Below, one piece after another: positions 1 to 7,263 of a DNA stretch of 64,000 nucleotides. Below the pieces are notes generated by a model that ran no database searches, had not been told where the DNA came from, and saw nothing but the letters and a program-made list of their open reading frames with translations. The stretch is taken from contig NZ_WMIG01000012.1 of the NCBI RefSeq assembly GCF_009711205.1, positions 62,001 through 126,000 on the forward strand. The letters are read 5' to 3'. Position 1 is the stretch's first letter; the number at the start of each line of letters is the position of its first letter. The DNA is from Paracoccus litorisediminis (GTDB lineage Bacteria > Pseudomonadota > Alphaproteobacteria > Rhodobacterales > Rhodobacteraceae). Made by a program: the position numbers and the translations under genes.

Positions 1-382
1 GCCAGTGGTTCTGCGCCATGATCGTGCCGAATCCTCCGGGCGAGGCCCCGATCACCGCCACCGGCTTGGCGACGAAATGGCCCAGACCCTCGCCCCGCGA
101 CATCCAGTCGATGGCGTTCTTGAACACGCCGGGAATGCCGTTGTTGTATTCGGGCGTGACCAGCAGCAACCCATCCGCCGCCCTCAACTGCTCCTGCAGG
201 GTGACAACCGCAGGCGGCAGGCCGTGCTGGGCCTCAAGATCGCCATCGTAAAGCGGAACCTCGCGGATGCTGCCGATCTCAATGGTCGTGCCCTCAGGGG
301 CGGCTTCGGCAGCGGCGCGCAGCAAACCGGCATTAAACGATCCCCGACGCAGGCTGCCCGACAGGCCCAGAATTTTGGTCAC
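1..382 (-). CDS. NADPH-dependent FMN reductase family protein (partial, C-terminus outside the window)
   Basis: The first 127 residues of a flavodoxin-like NAD(P)H:FMN/quinone reductase (chromate reductase/ArsH relatives) are present. Reading from a GTG at 382, the protein begins MTKILGLSGSLRRGSFN, the phosphate-binding GSLRxxSxN loop that holds FMN. It continues with LLLVTPEYNNGIPGVFKNAIDW, of which the PEYNNGIPG core is the family's flavin-contacting motif, and then GASPGGFGT. An AAGGAG Shine-Dalgarno sequence lies about 6 nt upstream of the GTG, which decides the start. The family reduces flavins, quinones or azo compounds in the cytoplasm; the exact substrate cannot be read here. The gene is divergent from the HTH-cupin regulator at 523, which may control it. 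Confidence 0.85.
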   Translation of the reverse strand, partial: MTKILGLSGSLRRGSFNAGLLRAAAEAAPEGTTIEIGSIREVPLYDGDLEAQHGLPPAVVTLQEQLRAADGLLLVTPEYNNGIPGVFKNAIDWMSRGEGLGHFVAKPVAVIGASPGGFGTIMAQNHW

Positions 383-471
383 GATGCGCTCCTTGTGCAG
401 TTGGTCGGGCGGACGATGGCCAGCCCGAATGGCGAAGTCCATACTCCATGTTCGCGGTCCCGTGTGCAGGC

Positions 472-503
472 TTGTGGCAGGATCAATCCGTCCACTATAA
501 TGG
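472..503 (+). promoter_or_regulatory. Sigma-70-like promoter with overlapping operator-like half-palindrome
   Basis: TTGTGG (472-477), an 18-bp spacer and a perfect TATAAT (496-501) lie just before the HTH-cupin gene. The -10 is embedded in CCACTATAATGG (492-503), an imperfect palindrome. Its complement CCATTATAGTGG resembles two more copies before the GNAT gene (1094-1105 and 1115-1126). The predicted transcription start is about 508, so the leader would be about 15 nt for the ATG at 523. Overlap of -10 and palindrome suggests autorepression; this is inference. Confidence 0.5.
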
Positions 504-522
504 CACGATGCAGCAGGATGAC

Positions 523-1071
523 ATGGATTACAGGATAGGCGCCCGTATCCGCGCCGAAAGGGAAGTTCGCGGCTGGTCGCTGACCGATCTTGCCGCGCGC
601 GCAAGCGTCTCTCGCGCGATGATCCACAAGGTCGAGCGGGGCGACAGCAGCCCGACGGCAAACCTGCTGGGCAAGCTATCGGGAGCTTTCGGGTTGAGCA
701 TGTCGACCCTGCTGGCGCGCGCAGAAGCAGCGGGCGGGTCGCTTTTGCGCAAGGACGATCAACCCATCTGGACCGACCCCGAGACGGGGTATCTCCGGCG
801 GCAAGTGTCGCCCCGTTCGGACCTGCCGGTCGAACTGGTGCAGATCAATCTGCCGGCCGGGCAGGAGGTGCCGATGCCTGCCTCGGCCTATACCTTCATT
901 CGCCAACTGATCTGGGTGCTAAAGGGCGATCTGGTCTTTGTCGAAGGCCCCCTGCGCCATGAACTGCATCAGGGGGATTGCCTGCAACTGGGGCCCCCCG
1001 CCGATTGCATTTTTCGCAATGAAGGCGACCGCGACTGCGTCTATGCGGTGACGATCCTGCGTGATGCCTGA
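523..1071 (+). CDS. XRE-family HTH transcriptional regulator with C-terminal cupin domain
   Basis: This is a 182-residue cytoplasmic regulator. Residues about 4-60 form a helix-turn-helix of the Cro/C1 type (RIRAEREVRGWSLTDLA, then ASVSRAMIHKVERG). Residues about 105-175 form a cupin fold (PAGQEVPMPAS, HQGDCLQL) that usually senses a small ligand. The start at 523 is preferred because an AGGA motif precedes it by about 5 nt and the HTH begins at once; an in-frame ATG at 508 is the alternative and would be nearly leaderless. Regulators of this build often sit beside a GNAT enzyme, as here. Operator-like repeats before both genes suggest that the protein represses itself and the downstream acetyltransferase. 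Confidence 0.85.
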   Translation: MDYRIGARIRAEREVRGWSLTDLAARASVSRAMIHKVERGDSSPTANLLGKLSGAFGLSMSTLLARAEAAGGSLLRKDDQPIWTDPETGYLRRQVSPRSDLPVELVQINLPAGQEVPMPASAYTFIRQLIWVLKGDLVFVEGPLRHELHQGDCLQLGPPADCIFRNEGDRDCVYAVTILRDA

Positions 1072-1081
1072 AGTGGTTACG

Positions 1082-1126
1082 TTGACAGCTGGTCTACAAT
1101 AGTGGACATTATCGCAACTATAGTGG
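1082..1126 (+). promoter_or_regulatory. Tandem operator-like repeats upstream of the GNAT gene
   Basis: Two 12-bp elements, CTACAATAGTGG (1094-1105) and CAACTATAGTGG (1115-1126), share the consensus CWAyWATAGTGG with the element overlapping the regulator's own -10 box. Their starts are 21 bp apart, two helical turns, which fits cooperative binding on one DNA face. A TTGACA (1082-1087) could be a -35 box, but no single well-spaced -10 is certain; TATAGT (1119-1124) lies inside the second element. Confidence 0.45.
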
Positions 1127-1139
1127 CGAGTGGGCTAAG

Positions 1140-1661
1140 ATGGATATTCGTGACGCGGACGAACATGACCTTGAAGGGATCATGGCGATCTACAATGACG
1201 CGGTTGAACACACGACGGCGATCTGGAACGACACCAAGGTCGATCTGAACAACCGGGCGAACTGGCTCGCCGATCGGCAGCGGGCGGGATATCCCGTGCT
1301 GGTCGCGGTGAATGACGGCGGGGATGTTCTTGGCTATGCCTCGTTTGGTGACTGGCGCGCCTTTGACGGCTATCGCCACACGGTTGAGCATTCGGTCTAT
1401 GTGCGCGCCGATCAGCGCGGTGCCGGCATCGGCAAGGCGTTGATGCTGGCCCTGATCCAGCGCGCGCAAAACATCGGCAAGCATGTGATGGTCGCGGGGA
1501 TCGAGGCCGGGAATATCGGATCGATCCGTCTGCATGAGAAACTGGGCTTCGAGCAGGTCGGCCTGCTGCAAGAGGTCGGAATGAAGTTCGGCGGCTGGCT
1601 GGATCTGGTGTTCCTGCAGCTGAAGCTTGATCAGCGACAGGTTCCGCCGCCCGCCGCCTGA
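1140..1661 (+). CDS. GNAT N-acetyltransferase, PAT/MddA-like
   Basis: This 173-residue single-domain acetyltransferase uses acetyl-CoA. The N-terminus MDIRDADEHDLEGIMAIYN and the segment NRANWLADRQRAGYPVLVA match the phosphinothricin/methionine-sulfoximine acetyltransferase subgroup. The acetyl-CoA loop is visible as V(Y)VRADQRGAGIGKALM (Q/RxxGxG/A), followed by VAGIEAGNIGSIRLHEKLGF. In this subgroup the substrate is an amino-acid analogue such as methionine sulfoximine or sulfone, or phosphinothricin. It lies 68 bp after the HTH-cupin regulator, with shared operator-like repeats in the gap, so it is probably its regulated target. Confidence 0.85.
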   Translation: MDIRDADEHDLEGIMAIYNDAVEHTTAIWNDTKVDLNNRANWLADRQRAGYPVLVAVNDGGDVLGYASFGDWRAFDGYRHTVEHSVYVRADQRGAGIGKALMLALIQRAQNIGKHVMVAGIEAGNIGSIRLHEKLGFEQVGLLQEVGMKFGGWLDLVFLQLKLDQRQVPPPAA

Positions 1662-1663
1662 AA

Positions 1664-2575
1664 TCAGGTCGCCGCCCGGCGATCCGTCCGGCTTTTCCAG
1701 GTTGGTCTGAGTTCACTGATCAGCACGCCCATCACGATCAATGCGCCGCCGATCAAGGCAAAGGGTCCCAGCCGCTCGCCCGCGATGCGCCCGACGATGC
1801 CGGCCCAGACCGGCTCGCCGGCATAGATGACCGTGGCGCGCGTCGGGGATACGGTCTTTTGCGCCCAGTTCATGACCAGTTGGATCATGGCGCTGGCCGC
1901 ACCCAGACCGATCACCGCGCCCACCCAGATCCACGAGAATTCCGGCCATTCGACCCCGGCAATCGGCATCGACAGGAAACAGAACAGCGCCACCGCCAGC
2001 AACTGGATCGCGGTGACCCGGCGGCTGTCGACATGGGGGGCGAAATAGCCGATCAGCATGATCTCCAGCGCAATGCCGATGGTGCCGCCAAGCGTGGCGA
2101 TCTCTCCGGTGGACATGCGGAGATGGCCCGCGCTGCCGCCTGAAATCAGCAGCAGGCCGGCAAAGGCCAGACCGATACCGATCCAGCTGAACAATGCCGG
2201 GGCCTTGCGGAACAATGCCCATTGCAGCAGCGGAACCAGCGGGACGTAGAGCGCGGTCAGAAAGGCCGACATGCTGCTTTCAACGGTTTGCAGGCCGTAA
2301 GATTGCAGCCCGTAGCCGATGAACAGCGATGCTCCGATCGAAAGACCTGCCAGCAGCTCCAGCCGGGTGACCTGCCGAAGATGCCGCCCGGCCAGGATCG
2401 CCGCCAGTATCCCTGCGATCAGGAATCGCAGACCGACCAACAGCAGCGCGCCGGTATATTCGACGGCGATATGGACGATCAGAAAGGTCACTCCCCAGAT
2501 CATCGTGACGCCGATCAGCGAGAGTTCGGGCAGGGGCAAGTTGCGAAGGCGAGGGATGTGCATCATAATGCGCAT
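1664..2575 (-). CDS. EamA/DMT-superfamily permease
   Basis: A polytopic inner-membrane protein of about 303 residues with about ten hydrophobic segments arranged as two EamA repeats. Repeat one begins ELSLIGVTMIWGVTFLIVH and contains VGLRFLIAGILAA. Repeat two includes ALEIMLIGYF and the conserved APTR/GEPVWA-like stretch SPTRATVIYAGEPVWA. Members export amino acids or other small metabolites. ATG codons at 2575, 2566 and 2563 are possible starts; an open frame continues upstream but would run into the divergent regulator, so a start here is preferred. It shares an 18-bp start-to-start gap with the HTH-cupin gene at 2594, which probably regulates it. Confidence 0.85.
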   Translation of the reverse strand: MRIMMHIPRLRNLPLPELSLIGVTMIWGVTFLIVHIAVEYTGALLLVGLRFLIAGILAAILAGRHLRQVTRLELLAGLSIGASLFIGYGLQSYGLQTVESSMSAFLTALYVPLVPLLQWALFRKAPALFSWIGIGLAFAGLLLISGGSAGHLRMSTGEIATLGGTIGIALEIMLIGYFAPHVDSRRVTAIQLLAVALFCFLSMPIAGVEWPEFSWIWVGAVIGLGAASAMIQLVMNWAQKTVSPTRATVIYAGEPVWAGIVGRIAGERLGPFALIGGALIVMGVLISELRPTWKSRTDRRAAT

Positions 2576-2593
2576 AGACCTATAGGCAATATA
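2576..2593. promoter_or_regulatory. Very short divergent control region with CCTATAGG palindrome
   Basis: Only 18 bp separate the start codons of the exporter (2575, minus) and the HTH-cupin regulator (2594, plus). A perfect 8-bp palindrome CCTATAGG (2579-2586) sits in the middle and could act as a -10-like or operator element for both directions. A TATAAT at 2590-2595 overlaps the regulator's ATG and so cannot drive it from the usual distance. Promoters may lie inside the opposite coding regions. Confidence 0.35.
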
Positions 2594-3148
2594 ATGCACA
2601 ATCAAGAACAGAATCCGGCCATCCTGCGCCATGTGGCCCAGAATCTTCGGCAGACGCGGATCGCGCGCGGTCTGAGCCAGGTGGCATTGGCCGAGGCCTC
2701 GGGGATCAGCCGCCGCCTGATCGTCGATGTCGAAGCGGGGCAGGCGAATGTCAGCCTGTCCAGTCTTGACAAGCTGGCCTCGGCGCTGGGGGTCGGCTTC
2801 GTCGAACTGGTGGCCGAGCCGGGGCGTCCGCGCACGCAGATCCGCGAAACCACATGGCGGGGGGCGGATGGCAGTCTCGCACGGCTGCTGGGTGCCGCCC
2901 CCGCTCAGGCCGAGGCGCAGATCTGGGAATGGACCCTTGCGGCTGGCGATCACTATCAGGCCGAGCCGGACCCTGCCGGATGGCACGAGATGATCTATGT
3001 GGTCGCGGGGGCGCTGCGTCTTGTCATCGATGGGGTCGCGACATCCGTTCCGGCGGGCGACTTCACCATCTTTCCGTCATCGCAGCATTACAGCTATCAC
3101 AATGACGGACCCGATCTGCTGCGCTTCATCCGGAACGTCGTCAGTTGA
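2594..3148 (+). CDS. XRE-family HTH regulator with cupin domain (second copy)
   Basis: A 184-residue protein with an HTH at residues about 12-68 (LRQTRIARGLSQVALAEASG, ISRRLIVDVEAGQ) and a cupin at about 105-180 (AGDHYQAEPDPAGWHEMIYVV, VPAGDFTIFPSS). It is only distantly similar to the regulator at 523. The divergent DMT exporter is the obvious target; regulator-exporter pairs of this kind usually respond to the exported metabolite. A strong terminator-like hairpin follows. The start at 2594 has no clear ribosome binding site and may be translated from a nearly leaderless message. Confidence 0.85.
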   Translation: MHNQEQNPAILRHVAQNLRQTRIARGLSQVALAEASGISRRLIVDVEAGQANVSLSSLDKLASALGVGFVELVAEPGRPRTQIRETTWRGADGSLARLLGAAPAQAEAQIWEWTLAAGDHYQAEPDPAGWHEMIYVVAGALRLVIDGVATSVPAGDFTIFPSSQHYSYHNDGPDLLRFIRNVVS

Positions 3149-3182
3149 GCTTGGCAATGCGATGCGGGCCGCATTTTGCAGC

Positions 3183-3218
3183 CGCGCTATCGGAATAATT
3201 TGCGATAGCGCGCGTTTT
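3183..3218 (+). terminator. Rho-independent terminator after the HTH-cupin gene
   Basis: CGCGCTATCG (3183-3192) and CGATAGCGCG (3203-3212) form a perfect 10-bp stem with a 10-nt AT-rich loop, followed by a short T run (GTTTTCC). It lies 35 bp after the stop codon and separates the regulator from the TIR-STAND gene. Confidence 0.6.
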
Positions 3219-3258
3219 CCTCAATCCTTTGCGGACGGCTATTCGCAAGGATATGGGG

Positions 3259-6200
3259 ATGAATACGCCCTGCCTGTTTCTCAGTCATTCTGGACTCGAT
3301 ACTGCCGCTGCCATTGAAATAAAGAAACGCCTGCTTGCCAGCCCCGAGGCCCAGCTGATCGGGCTGCGGATCTGGCTGGATAAGGACGATCTGACTGAGG
3401 GCAGACCATGGGTCGAGCAGATCGAGGAGGCGATGCAGGCGGCCAGCGCTTGTGCGGTGGTCGTCGGCTCGACCGGAGTGCGCAACTGGGTGCGGGCCGA
3501 AACCGATCTGGCCCTGTCGCGGGCGATCAGCGACCCGGGCTTTCGCGTCATCCCGGTGCTGCATGGCGGCGCCAATGCCAAAGGTCTTTCGCCCTTTGCC
3601 AGCCGCTTTCATGCGGTTCTGGACCCGCTTGGCGACCCTGCCGCGATGCAGCGCCTGTTGCGCGCGGCCCTTGGGCAGGATGCGGGCGACGCTGGCCTGC
3701 CAGCGCTGACCGCGGACCCCTTTCCCGGCCTGCGGACCATGACCGAGGATTGGGCGGACCGCTTCTTTGGTCGCCGCAAGGAAACCGATGAGATCCTTGC
3801 GCTGCTTGCCGCGCATCCTACGGTCACCATCGTTGCGGATAGCGGTGCGGGCAAGTCGTCGCTGGCGCGGGCCGGGGTTGCCCATGCCTGGCGCGGTGGC
3901 GCATTGGCGGGTGACATGGCGCGCGATGGCGATCCCGAAATCTGGCATGTCGTCACCACCCGGCCGCTGCGCGATCCGATGGGCGAATTGCAGAACGCAA
4001 TCGAAAGCGCCGCAAAGCTGGCCGGTCGCGACATGGCCGAAATTGTCAGCTTTCGCGCTGCGCTGGTGCAGGACCCCGCCTTTGCCCTGCGCTGCGGCCA
4101 TGATCCCGCCCGCACTCGAACGCTTCTGATCATCGATCAGGCCGAAGAGCTGGTCACCCAAGCCGCTCCGGACGCAAGGGCCGAGTTCGGGCGGCTGGTC
4201 GCGCGGCTTTCGGAGAGTCTGGGCGACCGGCTGCGCATTCTGGTCACGCTGCGATCGGATTATCTGAACCTCGTGGCGGGGATCGAGGGATTGGGCGTGT
4301 TGATCAGTCCGCCCGAGACGCAGTTTCGCCTGAAGCAGCCCGCCGACCTGTCCGAGATCGTCAAAGGACCGCTGCGGCTGGCCGGGCATGGCGATGAGGT
4401 TGAGCAGGACAAGCTTGTGGCCCGCCTGCGCAAGGATCTTTCCGATCGGCCGGGGGACCTCGCTTTGGCCCAGATGGCGCTGCATCTGACATGGCGCGAC
4501 CGCGCGCGCCATGGCGGGCTGCTGGCGGCCTTTGCGGCCAATGGCGGGGCGCTTGGCGCACTTGGTCACGAAGGTGAGCGGATCGAAAAGCTGCTGCCAC
4601 CGGCTGATGTCGACCGGCTGATGCCGATCTTTGTCCGGCTTATCCAGCTGAGCGAAAGTGCCTCGGGGGCGACGCGCCGGATCGCGGCGCTTGATGAATT
4701 CGACGAGGATGAGCGGAACCTGATCGACCGGCTGGCGGGATCGGATTTCGGCAGGCTTGTCCAGACCAGCGACAGCCATGTCGAGATCGCCCATGAAGCG
4801 CTGATCCGGCAATGGCCGAAACTGCATCAGACCATTCAGGACCAGCCCCGCGACATGCGGGTTCTGGGGCGGTTGATGGCAGATGCAGGGCATTGGATAG
4901 AAAACCGCCGTCGCCGCGGCTTTCTGGCGCGGCCATCGGACCTGCCGGATTACCGCATGCTGATGCAGACCCATCCGGCATGGCCAAGCCCGTCCGAGCG
5001 CCAGTTCGTGACGCTGAGCCGCAGGTGGCAGAACATCTGGCGCGGCCTGACTGCGGCGGGGGTCGTGGCCATTCTGGTCGCGCTGGCCGCCGTGGGCTAC
5101 CTGCAGAACCGCACGCGCGAGAACCTGATCCGCGCCGAAGAGGCCGAGGTGAACGCGATTTCGCTGCTTGCCCTGTCGCGCGCGGAAACCCGACCGATCG
5201 ACGCGCTGAAACTGGTTCTGGCGGCTTGGCCCGAGCAAGCGGGGAAACCGTTTCCGCCGCCTGCGACCGCTTATCAGGCGCTATCGACCGCGATGAGCTT
5301 TACCCAACCCGGCTCGATCCTGCGCGGGCACGAGGGCGGGGTCTGGAGCGCGGTCTTTTCGCCCGATGGGTCCCGTATCGCCAGCGGCGGTGCGGATGGC
5401 ATGCTGCGGATCTGGGATGCCGGCTCGGGCGCGGCTCTGGCCGAGCCGCTGCGTGGCCATCAAAGCTGGATCACCAGCGTGGCCTTTGCCCCCGACGGCA
5501 AGCGCATTGTCACAGGCGGTTTTGACAGCACGTTGCGGATGTGGGACGCGGCGACCGGGGCGCAGCTGGGCTTGCCGATGCGCGGCCATGCGGGCGGGGT
5601 CTGGAGCGTGGCCTTTGCCCCCAATGGCGCGCGCATCGCCAGTGGCAGCGCCGATGGCACGGTGCGGCTATGGGACACGGCGACGGGCCTGCAGCAGGGG
5701 GCGCCCATGCGGGGGCATAAGGGGCTGGTCCTGAGCGTGGCCTTTGCCCCGGATGGTCTAAGTCTGGTCAGTGGTGGCGAGGACGGCACATTGCGCCGGT
5801 GGGATGCGACCTCCGGCGCGCCGCTGGGCGATGCGATCCAAGGGCGACAGGGCCGGGTCTGGACCGTCAGCTTTTCCCCCGATGGCGCCCGCATCGTCAG
5901 TGGCGGCGATGACGGCTCGTTGCGTTTGTGGGCTGCCGCGACGGGCGCGCCGCAGGGCGAGCCGATGCATGAGCATAGCGGGCAGGTCTACCGCGCGGCC
6001 TTTTCCGCCGATGGCACCCGCATCGTCAGTGGCAGCGAGGACGGGACGCTGCGGCTATGGGACGCGGCATCGGGTGCGCAACTGGGCGAACCTTTGCGCG
6101 GTCATCAGGGCGCGGTCTGGAGCGTCGCGTTTTCGCCCGATGGCAGCCGCATCCTTGGCGGCGGCGAGGACGGCTCGCTGCGGATATGGGATGCCACGGT

Positions 6201-7257
6201 CGGCATGCCGCAGGGCGCGCCGCTGCGCGGCCATGTCGACGAGGTCAACAGCATCGCCTTTTCGCCCGATGGCAGCCGCCTTGTCAGCGGCAGTGAGGAC
6301 GGAACGCTGCGGCTTTGGGATGGGGCGACGGGCGCGGCATTGGGCGAACCGCTGCGCGGGCATAATGACGTCGTCCGCAGCGTCGTCTTTTCACCCGATG
6401 GCACCCGCGTCCTGAGCGGCGGTGAGGACGGGACGTTGCGGCTATGGGACGCCAGTACCGGCACGCAACTGGGCGAGCCGATGCGCGGCAATGAGGGCGA
6501 GGTCTATGACGTGGCCTTTTCGCCCGATGGTTCCCGCATCGCCAGCGGCGGCACTGGCGACACGCTGCGGATATGGGACGTGGCGACCCGCAAGCCTTTG
6601 GGCGGGCCGATGCAGGGGGCGGACAGCATCGCCTTTGGGGTCGCTTTCTCGCCTGACGGCGCGCGTATCCTGAGCGGCAGCGAGGACGGGAACCTGCAGC
6701 TTTGGGATGCCACGACCGGTGCACCGCTGGGTGAGCCGATCTTGGGGCATGATGACGTGGTGCGAAGCGTCGCCTATTCCCCGGACGGCAGCCGCATTGT
6801 CAGCGGCAGCGATGACGGCACGCTACGGATCTGGGATGCTGCGACGGGCGCGCAGCGGGGCCAGCCCTTGCGCGGACATCAGGGGGCGGTGCTGAGTGTC
6901 GCCTTTTCGCCCGACGGGCTTCGGCTGGTCAGCGGCGGCGATGACGGCACGTTGCGGCTTTGGGATGTGGCGACCGGTGCGCAATTGGGCGCGCCACTGC
7001 GGGGACAGCAGGGCTGGGTGAACAGCGTGGCCTTTTCCCCCGATGGCGCGCGCATCGTCAGCGGTGGCGAGGATGGCACCCTGCGGTTGTGGCGCAACCT
7101 GCCGCCCGGCAACATCCTGCAACTGGCCTGCCGCTATCTGCCGAATATCTCGGGCAAGCCCGACGCCGCGACCGATGGGTTGACCGATGAGATCAGGGTC
7201 GCCACCCATGCCCTGCCCGATGATTGCGACAGCTACGACCCGCCGTTGCCGCCATAA
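3259..7257 (+). CDS. TIR-STAND NTPase-WD40 receptor protein (14 WD40 repeats)
   Basis: A 1,332-residue modular protein. Residues 4-140 form a TIR domain (CLFLSHSGLD; RNWVRAETDLAL with W77 and candidate NADase catalytic E81). From about 160, FPGLRTMTEDWADRFFGR leads into a STAND NTPase with Walker A ADSGAGKS (193-200, K199) and Walker B TLLIIDQAEE (D293). The usual first Gly of Walker A is Ala here. A single hydrophobic segment at about 597-615 may be a membrane anchor. Residues 691-1280 are fourteen 43-residue WD40 repeats, enough for two seven-bladed propellers. Start 3259 is chosen over the ATG at 3253 because AAGGA lies 7 nt before it. In this family the WD40 part senses a trigger, STAND oligomerises and TIR degrades NAD+; those roles are inferred. 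It converges on the ASK-like gene with a 6-bp gap. Confidence 0.9.
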   Translation: MNTPCLFLSHSGLDTAAAIEIKKRLLASPEAQLIGLRIWLDKDDLTEGRPWVEQIEEAMQAASACAVVVGSTGVRNWVRAETDLALSRAISDPGFRVIPVLHGGANAKGLSPFASRFHAVLDPLGDPAAMQRLLRAALGQDAGDAGLPALTADPFPGLRTMTEDWADRFFGRRKETDEILALLAAHPTVTIVADSGAGKSSLARAGVAHAWRGGALAGDMARDGDPEIWHVVTTRPLRDPMGELQNAIESAAKLAGRDMAEIVSFRAALVQDPAFALRCGHDPARTRTLLIIDQAEELVTQAAPDARAEFGRLVARLSESLGDRLRILVTLRSDYLNLVAGIEGLGVLISPPETQFRLKQPADLSEIVKGPLRLAGHGDEVEQDKLVARLRKDLSDRPGDLALAQMALHLTWRDRARHGGLLAAFAANGGALGALGHEGERIEKLLPPADVDRLMPIFVRLIQLSESASGATRRIAALDEFDEDERNLIDRLAGSDFGRLVQTSDSHVEIAHEALIRQWPKLHQTIQDQPRDMRVLGRLMADAGHWIENRRRRGFLARPSDLPDYRMLMQTHPAWPSPSERQFVTLSRRWQNIWRGLTAAGVVAILVALAAVGYLQNRTRENLIRAEEAEVNAISLLALSRAETRPIDALKLVLAAWPEQAGKPFPPPATAYQALSTAMSFTQPGSILRGHEGGVWSAVFSPDGSRIASGGADGMLRIWDAGSGAALAEPLRGHQSWITSVAFAPDGKRIVTGGFDSTLRMWDAATGAQLGLPMRGHAGGVWSVAFAPNGARIASGSADGTVRLWDTATGLQQGAPMRGHKGLVLSVAFAPDGLSLVSGGEDGTLRRWDATSGAPLGDAIQGRQGRVWTVSFSPDGARIVSGGDDGSLRLWAAATGAPQGEPMHEHSGQVYRAAFSADGTRIVSGSEDGTLRLWDAASGAQLGEPLRGHQGAVWSVAFSPDGSRILGGGEDGSLRIWDATVGMPQGAPLRGHVDEVNSIAFSPDGSRLVSGSEDGTLRLWDGATGAALGEPLRGHNDVVRSVVFSPDGTRVLSGGEDGTLRLWDASTGTQLGEPMRGNEGEVYDVAFSPDGSRIASGGTGDTLRIWDVATRKPLGGPMQGADSIAFGVAFSPDGARILSGSEDGNLQLWDATTGAPLGEPILGHDDVVRSVAYSPDGSRIVSGSDDGTLRIWDAATGAQRGQPLRGHQGAVLSVAFSPDGLRLVSGGDDGTLRLWDVATGAQLGAPLRGQQGWVNSVAFSPDGARIVSGGEDGTLRLWRNLPPGNILQLACRYLPNISGKPDAATDGLTDEIRVATHALPDDCDSYDPPLPP
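5329..7098 (+). repeat. In-frame tandem array of fourteen 129-bp WD40 units
   Basis: Each unit encodes 43 residues with the pattern H-x-x-x-V-x-S-V-A-F-S-P-D-G, then SGGEDGTLRLWD. The histidine codon opening the first unit is at 5329 and unit 14 starts at 7006, exactly 13 x 129 bp later, so there is no net length change across the array. Unit 11 has lost the initial His and part of the first strand but keeps the length. Such regular, similar units suggest recent expansion or gene conversion. Confidence 0.9.
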
Positions 7258-7263
7258 GCCGCC

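Noticed and set aside
3187..5238. 683-codon open frame on the minus strand opposite the TIR-STAND gene
   Set aside because: It is antisense to a gene with clear domains, shows no family motif, and is an effect of high-GC third-position bias.
5329..7098. Regular 129-bp repeats considered as a CRISPR or satellite array
   Set aside because: The repeats are in frame, encode WD40 blades and have no unique spacers.
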